From assembly GCA_017560255.1 (NCBI GenBank), contig JAFYOI010000014.1:55824-119823 (forward strand): 64,000 nt of DNA, written 5' to 3'. Numbering within the stretch: the first letter of the stretch is position 1; each line of letters starts with the position of its first letter. This document shows positions 60,689 to 64,000 of the stretch, piece after piece. The notes under the pieces were generated by a model. The model was not told the origin of the DNA and did no database searches. It was given only the letters and a program-made list of their open reading frames with translations. Origin of the DNA: Clostridia bacterium (GTDB taxonomy: Bacteria; Bacillota; Clostridia; Oscillospirales; Acutalibacteraceae). The position numbers were made by a program, and so were the translations under genes.

Positions 60689-60726
60689 GTGATGTGTGCA
60701 TCACGTTCCGCAAGGAACGCATCACT
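60689..60726. repeat. Intergenic hairpin cluster with GCATCAC linkers
   Basis: Nested palindromes: GTGATG-4-CATCAC (60689-60704) directly followed by GTTCC-4-GGAAC (60705-60718) and then GCATCAC again (60719-60725). The heptamer GCATCAC thus flanks the second hairpin on both sides. ACTAAAAGTAG recurs twice downstream (60757-60767 and 60787-60797). No gene is supported between 60661 and 60854. Confidence 0.55.
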
Positions 60727-60854
60727 CAAAAAAGCCTCTTTTGTTGCGAAAGACTGACTAAAAGTAGCGTAAGCGAGGTAAGAAATACTAAAAGTAGTGT
60801 GATTACTCGTTGGAATTCTAATACGCTTGTGGCACTTTTTCTAACCGATTTTAA

Positions 60855-61091
60855 TTAATATGTATATGTGTCAAATCCGTCAACCCAGTATGTATTATCT
60901 AAAAGACGAGGCTTAAATAAAGTAAATACTTTCCTTATTCTAAATCCGTCAACTGTATCAATAAAACCGCTTTTTGTTTTTAGCGAAGCGATTGCTTTCT
61001 CTGCGTTTTCCTGGGAACTGTATATTCCGATGTCCTTGCGCTCGATGTGATCTATAAGTTTGTATTTGTGAGATACTTTCCAACAGATCAT
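60855..61091 (-). CDS. Small protein of a DUF7336-like family
   Basis: 78 residues from the ATG at 61091, 9 bases behind GAGGAG. Pattern VSHKYKLIDHIERKDIGIYSSQENAEKAIASLKTKSGF then DGFRIRKVF and WVDGF. This matches a common small-protein family (IGiYSS, A..AI..L, GF.d..dGF, W.eGF) of unknown function, often found beside orphan or immunity genes. Flanked by repeat arrays on both sides. Confidence 0.6.
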   Translation of the reverse strand: MICWKVSHKYKLIDHIERKDIGIYSSQENAEKAIASLKTKSGFIDTVDGFRIRKVFTLFKPRLLDNTYWVDGFDTYTY

Positions 61092-61178
61092 TTCCAACAT
61101 CTCCTCTTTGTCAAATTCTTGTTTATCGGTGAGTTTATTATATCACACTTTCGCAAACAAATCAAAGCGAAGCCTTGT

Positions 61179-61338
61179 ATATCATCAAAACAATGTTTTG
61201 CATATCATCCGCAACTTGTTGCGGCATATCGTAAAGCCGCCGGAGGATGCACGCTAAAGTGTGATGAGATACAGCCCGAAGGGCTGATGATATGCACCAC
61301 GCTTAGCGCGGTGATGATATGCCAAGCCTGCGGCTTGG
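61179..61338. repeat. Array of six short hairpins joined by an 8-nt constant linker
   Basis: Hairpins: CAAAAC-3-GTTTTG (61186-61200), CCGCAA-4-TTGCGG (61209-61224), CACGCT-2-AGTGTG (61250-61263), CAGCCC-3-GGGCTG (61272-61286), CACCACGC-3-GCGCGGTG (61295-61313, one mismatch), and CCAAGCC-3-GGCTTGG (61322-61338). Linkers: CATATCAT (61201-61208) on the left, CATATCGT (61225-61232) next, then ATGAGATA, ATGATATG (61287-61294), ATGATATG (61314-61321) on the right. ATGATATG is the reverse complement of CATATCAT, so the array flips orientation near 61233-61249. Stem sequences differ, linkers are kept. Lies between a small gene and the tRNA-Val terminator. Confidence 0.75.
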
Positions 61339-61344
61339 ATAAAC

Positions 61345-61381
61345 AAAAAAAGAACTTTTGGTAGACAAAAGTTCTTTTTTT
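61345..61381 (-). terminator. Terminator of the tRNA-Val pair
   Basis: Stem AAAAAGAACTTTTG / CAAAAGTTCTTTTT (ends 61360 and 61366) around a short loop, T-run on the minus strand, ending 3 bases before the tRNA-Val(GAC) CCA. Confidence 0.85.
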
Positions 61382-61383
61382 GT

Positions 61384-61459
61384 TGGTGGACATTAACGGA
61401 CTCGAACCGCTGACCCTTTGCACGTCAAGCAAATGCTCTACCAGCTGAGCTAAATGTCC
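61384..61459 (-). tRNA. tRNA-Val(GAC)
   Basis: 76 nt including encoded CCA. Acceptor GGACATT / AATGTCC with A73; D arm GCTC/GAGC; anticodon stem TTTGC/GCAAA around TTGACGT (anticodon GAC); T arm AGCGG-TTCGAGT-CCGTT. Downstream member of a tandem pair, 5 bases after tRNA-Val(TAC). Confidence 0.93.
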
Positions 61460-61464
61460 ATTTG

Positions 61465-61540
61465 TGGTGGGAACAACAGGGCTCGAACCTGTGACCCTCT
61501 GCTTGTAAGGCAGATGCTCTCCCAGCTGAGCTATGCTCCC
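61465..61540 (-). tRNA. tRNA-Val(TAC)
   Basis: 76 nt including encoded CCA. Acceptor GGGAGCA / TGTTCCC with A73; D arm GCTC/GAGC; anticodon stem TCTGC/GCAGA around CTTACAA (anticodon TAC); T arm ACAGG-TTCGAGC-CCTGT. First of the tandem pair, between the D-Ala-D-Ala carboxypeptidase gene and tRNA-Val(GAC). Confidence 0.95.
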
Positions 61541-61607
61541 ACAATTCAGGCCGACTTTTCATCAGCCTATGAATTATACACTATGTAGTTAAAAAATGCA
61601 AGTGTTT

Positions 61608-62957
61608 TTATTCGCTTTCTTTAACTTTTACTACCTTGATTGTGCCTTTCTTTTTGCTTTGCTTTTTAAAGTTCCGCAACAAAATGACAACCACCACAAG
61701 CACCACGATAAGAAGTATTACCATAATCCCCCAACCGCTGGTGAAGAACGAGCGCAATACCTCTCCCACCGACAATTCAACGGAGTTTGCACAAACAAGG
61801 TCAACTTCACCGAGAAAACGTCCGTTATACATTACTTTCGCTTTACATACAACGTCCCCCTTATTTATTGCAGCCTCCAATTTTTCAGGAATTGCTCCAT
61901 CTTCAATAACAAACTCAATGTCGGAATCTTTAATATCAGACGGCACGAGTTCTTTTATCTGCGCCGAGGGCACAAGGCGCACGTAGTCAACCTTTTTACC
62001 GTTTACTACGTCAACTTCAATACCCGTAACAGTATTTTCATCAACAAGCACAAGGTAAGCAAGTTTGTCATTCGCCCACTTGAGCAAAGTCTGAGTATCC
62101 TTGAAAGAATAGTTCGTCTGTTTACCCTCGTCATCCGTTATAACCGGCGACTCCATAACGACGGAAAGATAATTGTACCCATCCTTCTCGCTTGTTGCAA
62201 CAAGGCATCTGCCCTTATCGGACGCACCGGTTTTCATTCCGTTTGCGTAGCGGTAATAATACTCCGACGAACTCATAATCACGTTGTTTCCTGTTGTCAA
62301 TGTACGTGCATAGTTTCTGTTTGTTGCCGGCATATTGTAAGCCAGTGTGCCGCAGATTTTCATAAAAGTTTCATTCTGCGCCGCATAAGCGGAAAGTTTT
62401 GCAATTTCACGCGCAGTGGATCGGTTGCCCTCGTTGTCAATTCCCGTACAGTCGGAGAAAACCGTCTTTTCACATCCGTGCTCCTTTGCAAAATCATTCA
62501 TCATTGCAACAAATGATTCAAGTTCAGAACAGCCCTCACGCAAATTATCACTGCCGATCTGGTAGGCAAGGATGTGAGTTGCATCGTTTGCAGACTGAAC
62601 GAGAATATAATAAAGCAACTGTTCAACCGTCAACTGTTCACCCGTCAGAAGTCCCGAGGCGATACTGCCAAACGGTACGGTAAGAATCGCAGTTTCATTG
62701 GCGGTGATAACCGTATCAAGTCCATCCTCACCGTAATAATCAATCGCCATAATCGCAGTAACAATCTTTACAAGTGAACTCGGCGCAGTCACCTTATCGG
62801 CATTTTTCTCATAAATCACAGTGCCGTAATCAAGGCTGACGAGCAGCGCTATCTCCGAGCCGAAATTTTCACTACCGTCAACTTCGTAAGCGCTCACACA
62901 AAATGCAGAAGCAAGCACAATCACAACAGCAATCAAAAGCGCAAGTATCTTTTTCAT
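61608..62957 (-). CDS. Serine-type D-Ala-D-Ala carboxypeptidase (low-molecular-weight PBP)
   Basis: 449 residues, start at the ATG 62957 (a GTG four codons before would use the ribosome site). Signal peptide (about 1-25) with SAYEV cleavage region. Active sites: SxxK in TAPSSLVKIVTAI, SxN in QSANDATHI, and KTG in GMKTGASDKG. A C-terminal TM (about 415-437) with a basic Lys-rich tail anchors it. DacF-like: trims pentapeptides in the wall. The catalytic SSLVK core has Leu-Val in place of the common x-x; otherwise normal. Upstream region 62958-63132 has no gene. Confidence 0.92.
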   Translation of the reverse strand: MKKILALLIAVVIVLASAFCVSAYEVDGSENFGSEIALLVSLDYGTVIYEKNADKVTAPSSLVKIVTAIMAIDYYGEDGLDTVITANETAILTVPFGSIASGLLTGEQLTVEQLLYYILVQSANDATHILAYQIGSDNLREGCSELESFVAMMNDFAKEHGCEKTVFSDCTGIDNEGNRSTAREIAKLSAYAAQNETFMKICGTLAYNMPATNRNYARTLTTGNNVIMSSSEYYYRYANGMKTGASDKGRCLVATSEKDGYNYLSVVMESPVITDDEGKQTNYSFKDTQTLLKWANDKLAYLVLVDENTVTGIEVDVVNGKKVDYVRLVPSAQIKELVPSDIKDSDIEFVIEDGAIPEKLEAAINKGDVVCKAKVMYNGRFLGEVDLVCANSVELSVGEVLRSFFTSGWGIMVILLIVVLVVVVILLRNFKKQSKKKGTIKVVKVKESE

Positions 62958-63132
62958 AGTTTTTCCCACCCGATTTTGTTTCCTTTCTCAAATTATTTTA
63001 AGTATAGCATTTTTTATAAGTTTTTAATTCCTGAACAGAATTATAACTTGATATGAAAAAATTTTCAAGTTATTGTTAATTTTTTGAAATTTTGTGTTAC
63101 AATATGTCCATACCGATGTGGAGGCAGAATAT

Positions 63133-63822
63133 ATGATTTACGTAACCGGAGATTTTCACGGAGATATGCTCCGTTTTGACGACCCGAAACTCAAAAAATT
63201 AAAAAAGGGCGACACGCTCATCATTTGCGGAGATTTCGGCTTTATATGGAACGGCGAAAAAAAAGAAAAAGCCGCGCTTCAGAAACTCAGTAATAAAAAA
63301 TTCAATATCGCTTTTATTGACGGAACTCACGAGAATTTTGAACTGCTCGGCACCTATCCGATTGTTCGTTGGATGGGCGCTCAGGCAAGGCATATCGGCG
63401 GTAATATTTATCACCTTATGAGAGGTCAGATATACACGATTGAGGGTCAACGAATCTTTACTTTCGGTGGTGGCGAAAGCGAAGACAAGGAATTGCGCCT
63501 TGAGGGCGTTTCCTGGTGGCGCGAAGAACAACCCACTAAAGAGGAACTGATGTTTGCGGCGGACAACCTTGAAACAATAGACTGCAATCCAAATATCGTC
63601 ATCACCCATGAACCGCCCGCTTCAATACTCAACTTCCTTAATCTTCGCAACTCGGTTGGCGTGAGCATCACCCCTATCAACACGTTCTTTGACGAACTGA
63701 GCGCGTGCTGCGAATACGACCGCTGGTTCTTTGGCAGTGTTCATATCGATAAGAACATTTCGTCCCATCATATCGCGGTTTTCAAAAACATATACAACGC
63801 TTTAACAGGCGAAAAATTATAA
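63133..63822 (+). CDS. Calcineurin-like metallophosphoesterase
   Basis: 229 residues. Metal motifs: GDFHG, GDFGFIW, a GNHE variant (DGTHENF) and the ITHEPP histidine motif. The GNHE Asn is replaced by Thr. Start at ATG 63133 with GGAGG 9 bases upstream; 13 extra codons read by a longer frame lack a site. Soluble; substrate unknown. Monocistronic, ends in a perfect palindromic terminator. Confidence 0.85.
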   Translation: MIYVTGDFHGDMLRFDDPKLKKLKKGDTLIICGDFGFIWNGEKKEKAALQKLSNKKFNIAFIDGTHENFELLGTYPIVRWMGAQARHIGGNIYHLMRGQIYTIEGQRIFTFGGGESEDKELRLEGVSWWREEQPTKEELMFAADNLETIDCNPNIVITHEPPASILNFLNLRNSVGVSITPINTFFDELSACCEYDRWFFGSVHIDKNISSHHIAVFKNIYNALTGEKL

Positions 63823-63858
63823 AAACAAGTGCTGTTGGTACCAACAGCACTTGTTTTT
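63821..63858. terminator. Bidirectional terminator between the metallophosphoesterase and spo0A
   Basis: Fully palindromic 38 bases (63821-63858; centre GGTACC, core AGTGCTGTTGG), A-run and T-run on the ends. Serves both convergent genes. Confidence 0.92.
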
Positions 63859-63860
63859 GT

Positions 63861-64000
63861 TTAACTGATCTTAAGTTTCAAACGCAGTTTATCGCTTATC
63901 ATTGCGATGAATTCGGAGTTGGTCGGTTTGCCCCTTGAATTCTGGATTGTATAGCCAAAGTAGGAACTGAGCACATCTACGTCGCCCCTGTCCCATGCAA
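63861..64000 (-). CDS. spo0A: Sporulation master regulator Spo0A, C-terminal part, truncated by window edge
   Basis: 46 C-terminal residues on the minus strand: [18 protein letters not shown], then [18 protein letters not shown]. This is the invariant C-terminal effector end of Spo0A (Bacillus reads [18 protein letters not shown]). It controls entry into sporulation. The start lies beyond 64000. Together with SpoIID this shows a sporulation-capable lineage. Confidence 0.97.
   Translation of the reverse strand, partial: AWDRGDVDVLSSYFGYTIQNSRGKPTNSEFIAMISDKLRLKLKIS

Noticed and set aside
61179..61338. CRISPR array
   Set aside because: The repeated unit is only 8 nt, spacers are themselves palindromes of 14-19 nt, orientation flips, and there are no cas genes nearby.
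63073..63103. Promoter of the metallophosphoesterase (TTGTTA with TACAAT)
   Set aside because: Spacer of 19 bp and weak boxes; not reliable enough to list.

Overview
The window looks like a chromosomal segment of an anaerobic, spore-forming member of the Clostridia, most likely of the Oscillospirales/Ruminococcaceae type. The evidence is Spo0A, SpoIID and an SpoIVFB-like protease, a ferredoxin-fused EtfA with butyryl-CoA dehydrogenase, a minimal SufCB-type Fe-S system, many TTG/GTG starts behind strong Shine-Dalgarno sites, and short tight operons closed by strong hairpin terminators. Lineage is inferred from gene content only.

Layout. 1-5.7 kb: end of rpoD, a secreted SH3/C39-peptidase protein, tadA and a CPBP protease, mscL with an added zinc ribbon, and galU with a zinc-finger membrane protein. 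5.8-9.3 kb: sufC-sufB (SMS-like) followed by a divergent adenylate-forming enzyme. 9.4-13.5 kb: response regulator, histidine kinase and an LtaS-like sulfatase. 13.5-18.6 kb: prfB-valS-folC. 18.7-21.5 kb: a B12-type radical SAM protein and a polyprenol glycosyltransferase.

21.6-38.6 kb is the centrepiece, about 17 kb on two divergent arms. The leftward arm holds an SDR reductase (FabG/PhaB type), a KASIII-like protein, a five-gene Liv-type ABC importer (livH, livM, livG, livF, livJ), a butyryl-CoA/4-hydroxybutyrate-type CoA-transferase and a second KASIII-like protein. Behind an internal promoter and a long leader hairpin come bcd-etfB-etfA. The rightward arm holds thiolase, a PhaJ/MaoC-type (R)-enoyl-CoA hydratase and an alpha/beta hydrolase. 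Together these could run acetyl-CoA to butyrate through (R)-3-hydroxybutyryl-CoA instead of the usual (S) Hbd/Crt route. Both KASIII-like proteins have altered catalytic triads, and LivG carries a roughly 280-residue membrane/coiled-coil N-terminal extension.

38.7-40.6 kb is a small accessory patch: a JAMM-motif protein with a tiny Cys-rich protein, a lipoprotein, and a 48-residue ribbon-helix-helix protein behind three 10-bp tandem repeats. 40.6-58.2 kb is housekeeping: murC, radC, pyrE, ricT, holB, an Orn/Lys/Arg-decarboxylase-family protein, a QueG-like ferredoxin protein, citrate synthase, spoIID, a PrsA-like foldase, cysK, a site-2 protease, cdaA-cdaR, and a desulfurase-DUF3343 pair. 58.4-61.4 kb holds a RiPP-precursor-like peptide, a MATE exporter, two orphan small genes and a striking array of short hairpins joined by a constant 8-nt linker. 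The window ends with two tRNA-Val genes, a D-Ala-D-Ala carboxypeptidase, a metallophosphoesterase and the C-terminus of Spo0A.
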